64,000 nt of DNA from Bowmanella sp. JS7-9 (GTDB taxonomy: Bacteria > Pseudomonadota > Gammaproteobacteria > Enterobacterales > Alteromonadaceae): assembly GCF_004329715.1 (NCBI RefSeq), contig NZ_JXSY01000013.1, positions 124,001 through 188,000 on the forward strand, in the 5' to 3' direction. The stretch's first letter is position 1, and the number at the start of each line of letters is the position of its first letter. The translations under genes were made by a program, and so were the position numbers. The notes beneath the pieces are model-generated. The model worked only from the letters and a program-made list of their open reading frames with translations. It had not been told where the DNA came from and did no database searches. Below, piece by piece: positions 26,692-35,405 of the stretch.

Positions 26692-26719
26692 AAAAAAGCC
26701 TCCGACCGGAGGCTTTTTT
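26692..26719. terminator. Bidirectional rho-independent terminator
   Basis: A stem AAAAAAGCCTCC / GGAGGCTTTTTT with loop GACC lies between the convergent ChaN and alpha-glucosidase genes. Both strands end in a T6 run. Confidence 0.92.
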
Positions 26720-26736
26720 ATTATCTGCAGCGCATC

Positions 26737-28359
26737 TTAGCGCTTGGCAATCATTACACCATAGGCAGGTAAATTAACCTGCTCACCTGTGCGGTTCGCC
26801 CACTGTGCCTGCATGCCAGCGACGGGTTCTATAATCTGCCAGTTCTGCTCTAGCATAATCTGCTGCGATGTATCACCGAGGTTAAAGCACAACATAAAAT
26901 GTTCGCTATCCTGCTGACGTTCAAACTGCAGTAATGGCTCCGGGGTATCGATAAAGCGGATGTCGCCATCGCGCATCGCCCCGTGCTGGCGACGCCAGGC
27001 TAAAAACGCCCGGTAGGCATGTAAAATCGACTCAGGATTAGACTCCTGGGTAGAAACAGCCAGCGCCTTATGCTCAGGTGGAATAGGTAACCAGGTTTTG
27101 TGCTGACTAAAACCCGCATTTTCTGCTTCGTTGTCCCAAGGCAGTGGCGTTCGACAACCATCCCGGCCTTTGAATCGTGGCCAGAAGGTAATGCCGTATG
27201 GATCCTGTAACTCATGTTCCTGGATATCGACCTCGGTCAAACCCAGTTCTTCGCCCTGATAACTACAGACACTGCCGCGCAGGCTGAACAACATGGCATT
27301 AAGCATTTTCGCCATTTGTGCGTTGCCTTTGCCTTTACCCCAACGGGTGACGACACGTTGCACGTCATGGTTACCGATTGCCCAGCATGACCAACCCTGT
27401 TGCATTTGCTGTTCCAGCGTAGCCACTGTGCTGCGAATGTAATCAGCGGAGTAATCATCTGTCAGTAATTCGAAGCTGTAACACATATGCAGGCGATTGT
27501 TGCCTTCGGTGTATTCGGCCATGGTTGCCAGCGAGTCTTCAGAGGTCACTTCGCCTAATGTCACAGTACCCGGATACTTGTCCATCAAACTGCGTAAACG
27601 TTCAATAAAGCCAATATTCTCCGGCAGCGCGTTATTGTAATAGTGATACTGGAACGCGTATGGATTGTCTGGGCTAAAACCACGCCCTACCCGGTCTTCC
27701 TCTGCTTTGGGTGGATTATCACGCAACAGTTTATCGTGGAAACAATAGGTAATGGCATCAAGACGCAATCCGTCCACGCCCTTTTTCAGCCAGAATTCCA
27801 CATTATCCAACACCGCTTGCTGTACGTCAGGATTGTGATAATTCAAGTCAGGCTGACTGGTTAAGAAATTATGCATGTAATATTGCTTGCGACGAGGCTC
27901 CCACTGCCAGGCCGGGCCACCGAAAATGGATAACCAGTTATTAGGCTGCATGCCATCGGGCTTAGAATCCGCCCACACATACCAATCGGCCTTAGGATTG
28001 GTTTTGTCTTCGCGACTTTCGATAAACCACTCGTGCTGATCAGAGGTATGGCTTAACACCTGATCGATAATCACTTTGATATTACGCTGGTGTGCTTCGG
28101 CAATCAGTTCATCAATATCGGTTTCATTACCGAACATGGGATCTACCTGACGATAATCACTGATATCGTAACCAAAGTCTTTCATCGGCGATTTAAAAAA
28201 CGGCGAGATCCAAATCGCATCCACATTCAGTGATGCAATGTAATCGAGCTTATTGATAATTCCACGCAGATCACCCACCCCATCGTTATTTGCGTCCATC
28301 AGACTGCGGGGGTACACCTGATAAATGACGGCGCCGCGCCACCAGGCTTTTTCTGTCAT
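26737..28359 (-). CDS. GH13 alpha-glucosidase (oligo-1,6-glucosidase type)
   Basis: This is a 540-residue cytoplasmic enzyme that releases glucose from short alpha-glucosides such as maltose. All GH13 landmarks are present: VYPRSLMDANNDGVGDL, DFGYDISDY, GVDGLRLDAITY with nucleophile D201, TLGEVTSEDS with acid/base E270, and AIGNHDVQR with transition-state Asp332. QPDLNYHNPDVQ (about 169-180) is typical of exo-acting alpha-glucosidases (GH13 subfamily 23-like). No signal peptide is present, so it acts after sugar import. It lies downstream of a LacI-type regulator gene on the same strand. The 326-bp gap between them contains strong palindromes, which makes repression by that regulator likely. 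Confidence 0.92.
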   Translation of the reverse strand: MTEKAWWRGAVIYQVYPRSLMDANNDGVGDLRGIINKLDYIASLNVDAIWISPFFKSPMKDFGYDISDYRQVDPMFGNETDIDELIAEAHQRNIKVIIDQVLSHTSDQHEWFIESREDKTNPKADWYVWADSKPDGMQPNNWLSIFGGPAWQWEPRRKQYYMHNFLTSQPDLNYHNPDVQQAVLDNVEFWLKKGVDGLRLDAITYCFHDKLLRDNPPKAEEDRVGRGFSPDNPYAFQYHYYNNALPENIGFIERLRSLMDKYPGTVTLGEVTSEDSLATMAEYTEGNNRLHMCYSFELLTDDYSADYIRSTVATLEQQMQQGWSCWAIGNHDVQRVVTRWGKGKGNAQMAKMLNAMLFSLRGSVCSYQGEELGLTEVDIQEHELQDPYGITFWPRFKGRDGCRTPLPWDNEAENAGFSQHKTWLPIPPEHKALAVSTQESNPESILHAYRAFLAWRRQHGAMRDGDIRFIDTPEPLLQFERQQDSEHFMLCFNLGDTSQQIMLEQNWQIIEPVAGMQAQWANRTGEQVNLPAYGVMIAKR

Positions 28360-28454
28360 GTATTCATCCTCGTAACAGGCTCAGCGTTGAGCCTCAACTT
28401 TTGTTATTAGTTGGCTATTATGCCTTTAAGCAAAACAGAAAAATGCCCCTTGCA

Positions 28455-28476
28455 CCCATGCATACGTATGCATGGG
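28455..28476. promoter_or_regulatory. Perfect 22-bp palindrome, probable LacI-type operator
   Basis: CCCATGCATACGTATGCATGGG minus its outer bases gives the core TGCATACGTATGCA at 28459-28472. The full 22 bp are perfectly self-complementary with a central CG, the hallmark of LacI/GalR-family operators. It lies about 95 bp before the glucosidase start. Confidence 0.7.
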
Positions 28477-28629
28477 CTATGCATTTTTTAACGGCTTTAT
28501 TGTTTAATTACAGTCACTTATAGAATCACTGAAACTTTCATTAACAATTAATTAACTTTATGAAATTTCAGAGGTTTTTCGATTTTTTGGCGATTTCCAG
28601 ACAAGCGCAATGGCCTTGCCGGTGGGACA

Positions 28630-28660
28630 TTTATGCATGCCACCCGGCGACATGCATAAA
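28630..28660. repeat. Inverted repeat TTTATGCATG / CATGCATAAA
   Basis: Two perfect ten-base arms are separated by eleven bases (CCACCCGGCGA). The arms share ATGCAT with the neighbouring palindromes. It may be another protein-binding site, or part of transcript processing after the lacI-type gene. Confidence 0.5.
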
Positions 28661-28662
28661 CC

Positions 28663-28676
28663 TGAATACGTATGCA
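28663..28676. promoter_or_regulatory. Second probable operator copy
   Basis: TGAATACGTATGCA differs by one base from the core of the perfect palindrome about 200 bp away. Two spaced operators could support DNA looping. Confidence 0.55.
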
Positions 28677-28685
28677 GCCAAAGCG

Positions 28686-29708
28686 TCAGGCGCCGCAGGA
28701 TTTTCGGATTACTAAATTCGCAGGCAAACGTGTGGTTTCCGGAACCTCACCACGAATAAGGTTCAGCAGTGTCTCTACTAACACCTCTCCGGCCAGTCGG
28801 GTATTTTGTTTGACCGTGGTCAACGGTGGATTAACGAAGCTCGCCATCGGAATATCATCAAAGCCCACCACCGCCACATCTTCTGGTACGCGCAAGCCGC
28901 GCTCATTCAACGCTCTAATCGCACCAATGGCGATTAAGTCGCTGGCGCAATTAATTGCATCGAGTTTCATTTGACGATCCAGTAACTGGTTGGCCGCCTC
29001 ATAGCCGGCCTCTTCGGTGCTGATTGCATCGATTTGGGGAATATTAGATGCATCCAGCCCTGCTTGTGCCAACGCTGATGTCATCCCCTGGAAACGTTCC
29101 TGAAACTCTGGACTGGCAGCTGAGGCGCCACCTAAAAAGGCAAAATGGCGACGTCCTAATCCGATCAAATGACGGGTCATATCGAAGCCACCACGGTAAT
29201 TATCACAACCAATGGACACACCAGGTTGTTGCTCTAACACCGCACCAAAACGCACAAAATGTGTGTCTTGGTCAATCAGTTTTAGCAGTTTACCCTCGTA
29301 TTCCAGATAATCCCCATAGCCCAATAAAATCAAGCCATCAGCCTTATGGCTATCTTCGTACTCAGCATGCCAGTCATCACTCAATTGCTGGAATGACACC
29401 AGCAAGTCGTAGCCATGTTTCGCGGCTGCGCGGGTGATACTGCCAAGCATCGACAGAAAAAACGGGTTAATCATGGAGTCATCGTTGGTAGGATCTTCAA
29501 ACAACAATAACGCCAGCGTGCCACTGGTTTGAGAACGCAGATTGCTGGCGTTCTTATCCACCTTGTAGTTAAGCTTTTTGGCAATGTCTTTGATTTTTTT
29601 GCGTGTCTCAGGGTTAACCAACGGGCTGTCACGCAGCGCGCGGGAAACCGTGGATTGAGAGACACCAGCCTCATAGGCGATATCAAACGAGGTGGGTCTG
29701 TGCTTCAT
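28686..29708 (-). CDS. LacI-family transcriptional regulator
   Basis: This 340-residue regulator has an N-terminal helix-turn-helix (SFDIAYEAGVSQSTVSRAL) with hinge helix residues around NASNLRSQ. A periplasmic-binding-protein-like effector domain follows (LILLGYGDYLEYEG, GCDNYRGGFDMTRHLIGLGRR, INCASDLIAIGAIRAL, VVGFDDIPMASFVNPPLTTV). The last motif is highly typical of sugar-responsive LacI proteins. It lies upstream of the alpha-glucosidase on the same strand, with palindromic operators in between. An alpha-glucoside or glucose derivative as effector is therefore inferred. It starts 47 bp after the solute-binding-protein region, which is on the same strand. Confidence 0.93.
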   Translation of the reverse strand: MKHRPTSFDIAYEAGVSQSTVSRALRDSPLVNPETRKKIKDIAKKLNYKVDKNASNLRSQTSGTLALLLFEDPTNDDSMINPFFLSMLGSITRAAAKHGYDLLVSFQQLSDDWHAEYEDSHKADGLILLGYGDYLEYEGKLLKLIDQDTHFVRFGAVLEQQPGVSIGCDNYRGGFDMTRHLIGLGRRHFAFLGGASAASPEFQERFQGMTSALAQAGLDASNIPQIDAISTEEAGYEAANQLLDRQMKLDAINCASDLIAIGAIRALNERGLRVPEDVAVVGFDDIPMASFVNPPLTTVKQNTRLAGEVLVETLLNLIRGEVPETTRLPANLVIRKSCGA

Positions 29709-29755
29709 GTCAGGTGATGCCTAATTCCTTGATTCACAGGATATTACCGCGAAGT

Positions 29756-30565
29756 TTACGGATTGCCAACGCCAGACAAATCAGTGTTATCAGCCAGGGT
29801 TTTGATTTGCTCTAATCCATATTGTTGACGTATTTGCGCGTACCGACCGTTTTTCATCAGCTCAAATAGCGCTTCATCGAACAGTGGAATGAAGCCTTCG
29901 TACCCATCTTTTTTACTAAACACCAGATACGCGGGGGTGTAACTAAACGCAGGTGAAATAACGTCTATACCGTGCCAGTTGTTCTTTTTCAGCAGATACA
30001 ACCCCACGTCTTTGTTGGTGATTAGTGCGTTTAACCGATGCTTAACCAACATAGCTAACGCTTGCTCTTCTGACTGTAACGCCACAAGTTTAATGGCATT
30101 TTCGTCAGCCAGCTGAGTCAATTCCTGCGGTAATAAAAAGCCACGATGATAACCAATCTGCCACCCTTTTATTTGCTCAGTCCCCCACCCTTTTTTAAGG
30201 GTGCCTGTGTGGGTAAACAAATTGTAACTGGTGAACTGAATCGGTACGCGAGTGTAGTTCATGGATTGCGCCCGCTCGGGGGTAAGGAAGAACGCTACGG
30301 CACAATCTACCTGATTTTCTTTTAATGCTTGCTCAAGCCTCGCCCACGGGACGCGATTAAACTCAATTTCTATACCCAGCAGAGAGGCAGCATTCTCAAC
30401 CAATTCAACATTTACGCCCTGCAGAGATGCATATTGGGAGGTTTCGATTACGTAGGGTTCAAAGGTGTCACTGGCGCATTTTAGGCGCGAAGGTAACGTG
30501 CTAGCCCAGCCAATATTCCACAGCGTCATACAAAGCAACAGAAGGATACAGCTAGCTAATCGCAC
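29756..30565 (-). CDS. Orphan periplasmic solute-binding protein (SBP_bac_3 family)
   Basis: This 269-residue protein has a signal peptide of about 21 residues (cleavage after GWA). It has the family-3 solute-binding fold: LKCASDTFEPYVIE, GVNVELVENAASLLGIEIEFNRVPWARLEQAL, DCAVAFFLTPERAQSMNYT and LNALITNKDVGLYLLKKN. Members bind amino acids or related small molecules. No permease or ATPase gene is nearby. Stand-alone members are abundant in Alteromonadales and Vibrionales and often act as sensors, or partner distant systems. The ligand is unknown. The terminator at 30645-30670 lies upstream of its start and belongs to the preceding gene. Confidence 0.85.
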   Translation of the reverse strand: MRLASCILLLLCMTLWNIGWASTLPSRLKCASDTFEPYVIETSQYASLQGVNVELVENAASLLGIEIEFNRVPWARLEQALKENQVDCAVAFFLTPERAQSMNYTRVPIQFTSYNLFTHTGTLKKGWGTEQIKGWQIGYHRGFLLPQELTQLADENAIKLVALQSEEQALAMLVKHRLNALITNKDVGLYLLKKNNWHGIDVISPAFSYTPAYLVFSKKDGYEGFIPLFDEALFELMKNGRYAQIRQQYGLEQIKTLADNTDLSGVGNP

Positions 30566-30644
30566 AGAAGGCTCGATGGGCTTAAACGGTATAGATAGTG
30601 TACAAAAAAGCGTCGATAAGCAAAAGTAAAAACTGCAATGACAA

Positions 30645-30670
30645 AAAAGGCAGCCTGTTAGCTGCCTTTT
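30645..30670 (-). terminator. Rho-independent terminator after the outer-membrane barrel gene
   Basis: A ten-base stem AAAAGGCAGC / GCTGCCTTTT with loop CTGTTA is followed on the minus strand by TTTTTT. Confidence 0.88.
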
Positions 30671-30687
30671 ATTAGAGAACTCGAACC

Positions 30688-31254
30688 TTAGAATGAATAA
30701 CGCGCGGTTAATTTAGTCACGCTGAAATCGATCCCGTCCAGATCCATTTGTTTATAGCTGGCACCAATAGCAAATTGCTTATTCACGTAAAACTGGCCAC
30801 CAATGGTAAACATGGTTTCAGACTCACCATCAATGCTGACATAACCCACTTCACCATTTAGCTCGAAGTTGTCAGTCAGCATAGATTTCACGCCAGCTTG
30901 AACGCCATAACCTGAATCGCTCATATCATCTTCGCCATCATCGGCTCCAACACGCTCGTAGCTAACACCAACGTACATGTCAGTTGTGTTATTCACCGAG
31001 AAAATGTAGCCACCACCCAGTGAGGTCCAGTCCAAGTCAACACCAGACTTAGAAACCTGAGTGAAATCACCACGTAAGAATACATTCTCATTCACTTCAG
31101 CAGAGCCACCAAGATTGAATCCATTCATGTTGACGCCCAGAAACTCCGCCTGTGCCCAGCCACCTTCTACGAATTTCCAATTTGGTGCGGTTTCCGCTTG
31201 TGCAAAAGTAGATGCACACAAACCCAACGCTAATACTGCTGCAAATTTTTTCAT
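30688..31254 (-). CDS. Small outer-membrane beta-barrel protein
   Basis: This 188-residue exported protein has the signal peptide MKKFAAVLALGLCASTFAQA. The ATG at 31254 is chosen because AAGGA lies about nine bases upstream; the ATG seven codons earlier would spoil the signal peptide. The mature part consists of alternating hydrophobic strands (NVFLRGDFTQVSKSGVDLDW, VGVSYERVGADDGEDDM, FELNGEVGYVSIDGES, FAIGASYKQMDLDGI). It ends in the barrel-type C-terminus TARYSF, with the final Phe recognised by the BAM machinery. About eight strands are predicted, as in OmpX/opacity-like porins. The acidic loops suggest surface exposure. The role is unknown. Confidence 0.82.
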   Translation of the reverse strand: MKKFAAVLALGLCASTFAQAETAPNWKFVEGGWAQAEFLGVNMNGFNLGGSAEVNENVFLRGDFTQVSKSGVDLDWTSLGGGYIFSVNNTTDMYVGVSYERVGADDGEDDMSDSGYGVQAGVKSMLTDNFELNGEVGYVSIDGESETMFTIGGQFYVNKQFAIGASYKQMDLDGIDFSVTKLTARYSF

Positions 31255-31411
31255 TGTTCGTTTTCCTTGTTCCATTGAAATTGTGTTCCATGTGTCCGCA
31301 AAAATATGCCGTAAAATGGAGATTGAAAATTAACAAATTACCATTAAAAAACAACGAGTTAATTGTGTGAATTTGTAAAATCTGCACTCAGCTTTTAACA
31401 CTTTTTCACAA

Positions 31412-31437
31412 TTAAAAAAGGCCGCAAAAGCGGCCTT
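31412..31437 (-). terminator. Rho-independent terminator of the valine/isoleucine operon
   Basis: A perfect stem AAGGCCGC / GCGGCCTT with loop AAAA is followed on the minus strand by a T6 run. It lies 17 bp after the SDR gene stop. Confidence 0.9.
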
Positions 31438-31453
31438 GATAAAACACGTTAAT

Positions 31454-32215
31454 TTACACCCGGGTGCCGCCGTCTAATTCCAGCGTACGACCGGTGAAAT
31501 AATCGTTTTCGAATATAAATTTGGCGGCGTGACCTAATTCAGAGGTTTCTGCCAGACGACCCAATGGCACAGTCGACAGGAAGCGTTCCATCATTTCCGG
31601 ACGCATTTGGTTAGCCATCGCAGTATTCACCAAGCCCGGCGCAATGCAGCCTACACGAATACCAAAGCGCGCCAGTTCGCGACCCCAGGTCACTGTCATC
31701 GCAGCCACCGCCGCTTTAGACGACGAGTAGTTACTCTGCCCCATATTGCCGGCGCGGGATACCGAAGAAATATTAATGATCACACCTTCACAGCCTGCTT
31801 CCACCATTTGTGCAGCGGCTTCACGACCACACAGAAAGGTGCCGGTCAGATTTACGTCGATAACACTGCGGAACTGGTCTGCTGACATTTTGCCGACCAC
31901 TTTGCCTTCTTTGACTTTCAGCAACATGCCATCGCGCATAATGCCAGCACTGTTGATCAAGCCATTTAACTGACCGAAATCGGCCATGATTTGCGCGAAA
32001 GTTACTTCCACCGCCGCTTCGTCGGTCACATTCAATGCATAAGCGCGCGCCGTGACTCCGTACTTTTCGATTTCAGCCACCGCGCCTTGCAACGCCTCGG
32101 CCTGCATATCAATCAGGGCAATATGTGCACCCTGCATCGCCAATTCATTGGCCATGGCAAAACCCAGCCCCTGTGCAGCGCCTGTTACGGCGACCACTTT
32201 ACCTTTCAGTTGCAT
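31454..32215 (-). CDS. SDR-family 3-hydroxyacyl-CoA dehydrogenase (IvdG-like)
   Basis: This 253-residue short-chain dehydrogenase has the cofactor motif VTGAAQGLGFAMA (about 10-22), NSAGI and the catalytic set SSVSRAGNMGQSNYSSSKAAV, with Ser, Tyr and Lys in place. It resembles FabG. Its place as the last gene of an operon for valine and isoleucine breakdown suggests that it oxidises 3-hydroxy-2-methylbutyryl-CoA (the IvdG step of the Shewanella pathway). The start lies 2 bp after the mmsB stop, and a terminator follows directly. The exact substrate is inferred from context, not from residues. Confidence 0.85.
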   Translation of the reverse strand: MQLKGKVVAVTGAAQGLGFAMANELAMQGAHIALIDMQAEALQGAVAEIEKYGVTARAYALNVTDEAAVEVTFAQIMADFGQLNGLINSAGIMRDGMLLKVKEGKVVGKMSADQFRSVIDVNLTGTFLCGREAAAQMVEAGCEGVIINISSVSRAGNMGQSNYSSSKAAVAAMTVTWGRELARFGIRVGCIAPGLVNTAMANQMRPEMMERFLSTVPLGRLAETSELGHAAKFIFENDYFTGRTLELDGGTRV

Positions 32216-32217
32216 GA

Positions 32218-33108
32218 TTAACCCTTGTGTTGAAACAGATTAAAGATACTGGAGAAATCTAGCTTGCCGTTACCCCCTGCGGCATGCAGGTTATACAGGC
32301 TAAGCGCCAGCGCGCCCATGGGCGTGGAAGAATTACTGCTACGCGCACAATCCTGTGACAGCCCCAGGTCTTTGCGCATCAAATCGACCATAAAACCGCC
32401 CTGATAGCCTTTGCTCGAAGGTACGTTTTCCATCACATCAGGACACGGGTTATATAATTCCAGCGTCCAGTTACGGCCGGAGCTTTTCAGCATGATTTCC
32501 GACAGCACTTTTGGATCCAAGCCATTGTCGATCCCCATTTGCAATGCTTCTGCGGTACCGCTCATTAACACCGCCAGCAGCATGTTGTTGCAGATCTTGG
32601 CAACCTGTCCCGCACCAACGTCGCCAGCATGGAAAATATTTTTACCCATGTTTTCCAGTACGGGTTTGGCTTTGGCAAAGTTTGCTTCGCTGCCGCCGAC
32701 AATAAACGTCAGCGTGCCAGCGGTGGCACCACCTACGCCGCCGGAAACCGGCGCATCGATAAATTCGATGCCTTTTTCTGCGAGGGTCTTTCCAACAACC
32801 TTGGCGGTATCCGCATCGATAGTGCTGCAATCGATGACCAGCGTACCAAACGCCAGATGCTGCATCAGTCCGTCTTTACCGGTGTAAAGCGCCGCCACAT
32901 GTTTACCGGCCGGTAACATGCTGATCACTACGTCCACACCCTGCACCGCTTCGATGGCGGTGTTACAGGCTTTAGCACCCTGCTCTTCCAAGCTATCCAT
33001 ACTGGCTTTAACCAGATCAAATACCCGCACCTGATGGCCTGCTTTGACCAGATTGGCCGCCATTGGGCCACCCATATTACCTAATCCAATAAATCCGATT
33101 GTTGCCAT
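32218..33108 (-). CDS. mmsB: 3-hydroxyisobutyrate dehydrogenase
   Basis: This enzyme oxidises 3-hydroxyisobutyrate to methylmalonate semialdehyde with NAD in valine breakdown. The 296 residues begin with the dinucleotide motif IGFIGLGNMGGPMA, followed by the substrate-binding segment DAPVSGGVGGATAGTLTFIVGG and GAGQVAKICNNML with the catalytic Lys. These are signatures of the beta-hydroxyacid dehydrogenase family. It lies between the hydrolase and SDR genes; a CAGGAGAG ribosome-binding site precedes its start. MmsA, which uses its product, is encoded by the first gene of the same operon. Confidence 0.94.
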   Translation of the reverse strand: MATIGFIGLGNMGGPMAANLVKAGHQVRVFDLVKASMDSLEEQGAKACNTAIEAVQGVDVVISMLPAGKHVAALYTGKDGLMQHLAFGTLVIDCSTIDADTAKVVGKTLAEKGIEFIDAPVSGGVGGATAGTLTFIVGGSEANFAKAKPVLENMGKNIFHAGDVGAGQVAKICNNMLLAVLMSGTAEALQMGIDNGLDPKVLSEIMLKSSGRNWTLELYNPCPDVMENVPSSKGYQGGFMVDLMRKDLGLSQDCARSSNSSTPMGALALSLYNLHAAGGNGKLDFSSIFNLFQHKG

Positions 33109-33123
33109 GTCAGTCTCTCCTGA

Positions 33124-34236
33124 TTAAAGGCGGGCAAGAGGATGCGCCGCACCCTGCCATAACGGGGTAAACATATGCGCCACCACTTGCGGGGTGATCT
33201 CTGCTGCGTTCTGGTAGCGCCATTTAGGGCTGCGATCTTTATCAATCAACAGTGCGCGCACACCTTCCTGAAACTCACCCATTTGCGCGCAGCGGCACGA
33301 CAGGGTCAACTCCATACGAAACACATCAGCCAGGCTCATGTCCTGAGCCCGGCTGAGCTGCTCGGGTACGATCGCCATGGTCAGTGGGCAACCCTGTTGC
33401 AAGGTTTTTTGCGCCCGCTGCAGCCATTCGTTGCCGGTATTGTCCATACCCAGAATTGCCGCAACGATTTGCTCACTGGTGCGCATGGCGGCAAAGGAAA
33501 CACATTCCTGCATCACCTCACGAACCTGCCCCGCAGGCAGGGTCGCTTGCTCAGTTTGCTGCGCTAACCAGGTACCTATCATAGTGTTATCCGCCGCAGA
33601 CTCGCCCTGCCAATCCAGGCAGCGTAGTGCATCAATCAGATGCGTCACATCATTCATGGCGGCGTCTGCCAGATTGATATCCAGTGCATCGCGGGCGTTA
33701 ATACTGGCACCGGTCAACCCCAGAAACAGGCCAACCCCGGTGGGCATTTGATTCAGAAAATAACTGCCGCCTACATCCGGATACAGGCCAATGGTGATCT
33801 CCGGCATCGCAATACGGCTGGTCGGCGTGACGATGCGGTGTGAAGCGCCGGCAAACAAGCCTAAACCGCCGCCCATCACGATCCCATTACCGACCACAAC
33901 AAAGGGTTTACCGAAGGTGTGGATCAAATAATCCAGCTGGTATTCTTCAGTGAAAAACTGCTCGACTTTTGCTGGTGTGCTATCGGGACTCGCCACCATC
34001 GCATGGTACATGTCGACCACGTCACCACCGGCACAAAATGCCTTGTCGCCTTCGCCATCCAGCACCACTGCCACCACATCCCCATCGGCTTGCCAGGTTG
34101 TCAGTTGTGGCATAAGCAACTGAATCATGTCCAGATCCAGTGCATTGAGCGCCTGAGGTTTATTCAGGCGTGCATGGCCAAGGCGTTTACCATTGGCCAA
34201 CGATATTTCATTAAAAATAACCTTATCCATGGTCAT
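33124..34236 (-). CDS. 3-hydroxyisobutyryl-CoA hydrolase
   Basis: This 370-residue member of the enoyl-CoA hydratase/isomerase superfamily releases 3-hydroxyisobutyrate from its CoA ester in valine breakdown. It is longer than typical hydratases and has the hydrolase signatures KAFCAGGDVVDMYHA, VVGNGIVMGGGLGLF and MPEITIGLYPDVGGSYFLN, where the Glu and Asp are catalytic in the human enzyme HIBCH. Two start ATGs are two codons apart. The second (34230) has the better AAGGA spacing, the first is used here. The acyl-CoA dehydrogenase stop is 2 bp upstream. The assignment fits the order of the pathway. Confidence 0.9.
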   Translation of the reverse strand: MTMDKVIFNEISLANGKRLGHARLNKPQALNALDLDMIQLLMPQLTTWQADGDVVAVVLDGEGDKAFCAGGDVVDMYHAMVASPDSTPAKVEQFFTEEYQLDYLIHTFGKPFVVVGNGIVMGGGLGLFAGASHRIVTPTSRIAMPEITIGLYPDVGGSYFLNQMPTGVGLFLGLTGASINARDALDINLADAAMNDVTHLIDALRCLDWQGESAADNTMIGTWLAQQTEQATLPAGQVREVMQECVSFAAMRTSEQIVAAILGMDNTGNEWLQRAQKTLQQGCPLTMAIVPEQLSRAQDMSLADVFRMELTLSCRCAQMGEFQEGVRALLIDKDRSPKWRYQNAAEITPQVVAHMFTPLWQGAAHPLARL

Positions 34237-34238
34237 CC

Positions 34239-35396
34239 TTACAGAATCTGCACCTGATCATCTGCCAGCAAGCGACGGCCGACAATTAAGCGCATAATTT
34301 CGTTGGTGCCTTCCAGAATCTGGTGCACGCGCACGTCACGCATATGGCGTTCCAGCGGATATTCTTTGATATAGCCATAGCCACCATGGATTTGCAGCGC
34401 TTCGTTACACACATTAAAGCCCACATCGGTAGCAAAACGCTTGGCCATAGCACAATAAGCCGTCGCTTCCGGATCGCCATTGTCCAGCTTAAACGCGGCC
34501 AGACGCACCATCTGGCGCGCAGCGACTAATTCAGTGGCCATATCAGCCAGTTTGAATTGCAGCGCCTGAAACGCCGCTAACGGCTTACCAAATTGCTGAC
34601 GCTCCAGCATATAGTTACGCGCTGTATTAAGCGCCTGTTGTGCAGTACCCAGTGAACAGGCGGCAATATTGATGCGTCCGCCATCAAGGCCCTTCATGGC
34701 AAACGTAAAGCCCTGGCCTTCCTCACCCAACAGGTGATCGGCAGGTACTCGCACGTTATCAAAACTTACCAAACGGGTTGGCTGTGCATTCCAGCCCATT
34801 TTTTCTTCGGCTTTGCCGTATTCAATCCCCGCCGCGTCGGCTGGCACCACAAAGGCTGAAATACCCTTCGCCCCTGCTTCACCGGTACGCGCCATGACGA
34901 CCAGCACTTCTGTGGCACCGGCGCCAGAGATAAACATCTTCGAACCGTTAATCACATACTCATCACCGTCTTTTTTCGCGGTTGTGCGCAACGAGGCGGC
35001 GTCTGAACCCGCACCTGGCTCGGTCAGGCAGTAAGACGCCAACTTTTGGCCGGTGACCAGTTCATCGCACCAACTGGCTTTAATCGCCTCGGTGCCCCAG
35101 GTAGCAATCATCCAGCTGGCCATATTGTGAATGGTCATCATCGCGGTAGTGGCAGTACAGCCCATGGACAGTTGCTCAAAAATAATCGCACTGTCCAGAC
35201 GGCTGAGGCCCAATCCACCGACTTCTTCCGGCGCATACAGGCCGCAAAAACCCAGCTCACCGGACTTTTGAATCACTTCTTTCGGGAAATAGTGCTCCTG
35301 ATCCCATTTAGCTGCGTTCGGTGCCAGTTCCTGTTCGGCAAACTGGCGGGCAACATCGGCAAACGCCTGTTGATCTTCAGTCAGATTAAAATCCAT
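34239..35396 (-). CDS. Acyl-CoA dehydrogenase (isobutyryl/2-methylbutyryl-CoA type)
   Basis: This 385-residue flavoenzyme introduces the alpha-beta double bond in short branched acyl-CoAs. Signature segments are YCLTEPGAGSDAASL, FISGAGATEVLVVMARTG, IHGGYGYIKEYPLERHMRDVR and QILEGTNEIMRLIVGR. The Glu of LEGTNEI is the catalytic base in most family members. It lies between mmsA and the hydroxyisobutyryl-CoA hydrolase, so isobutyryl-CoA from valine, and probably 2-methylbutyryl-CoA from isoleucine, are the likely substrates (IvdC of Shewanella). An AAGGAG site overlapping the mmsA stop drives translation. Confidence 0.92.
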   Translation of the reverse strand: MDFNLTEDQQAFADVARQFAEQELAPNAAKWDQEHYFPKEVIQKSGELGFCGLYAPEEVGGLGLSRLDSAIIFEQLSMGCTATTAMMTIHNMASWMIATWGTEAIKASWCDELVTGQKLASYCLTEPGAGSDAASLRTTAKKDGDEYVINGSKMFISGAGATEVLVVMARTGEAGAKGISAFVVPADAAGIEYGKAEEKMGWNAQPTRLVSFDNVRVPADHLLGEEGQGFTFAMKGLDGGRINIAACSLGTAQQALNTARNYMLERQQFGKPLAAFQALQFKLADMATELVAARQMVRLAAFKLDNGDPEATAYCAMAKRFATDVGFNVCNEALQIHGGYGYIKEYPLERHMRDVRVHQILEGTNEIMRLIVGRRLLADDQVQIL

Positions 35397-35405
35397 GGGA
35401 ACTCC

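Larger units (their letters stand above)
28360..28685. promoter_or_regulatory. Intergenic control region of the alpha-glucosidase gene
   Basis: This 326-bp region holds no gene. It carries two copies of a TGCATACGTATGCA-type palindrome near its two ends and a further ten-base inverted repeat. Between them is an AT-rich segment (about 28495-28570) that could hold the glucosidase promoter. Confidence 0.6.
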
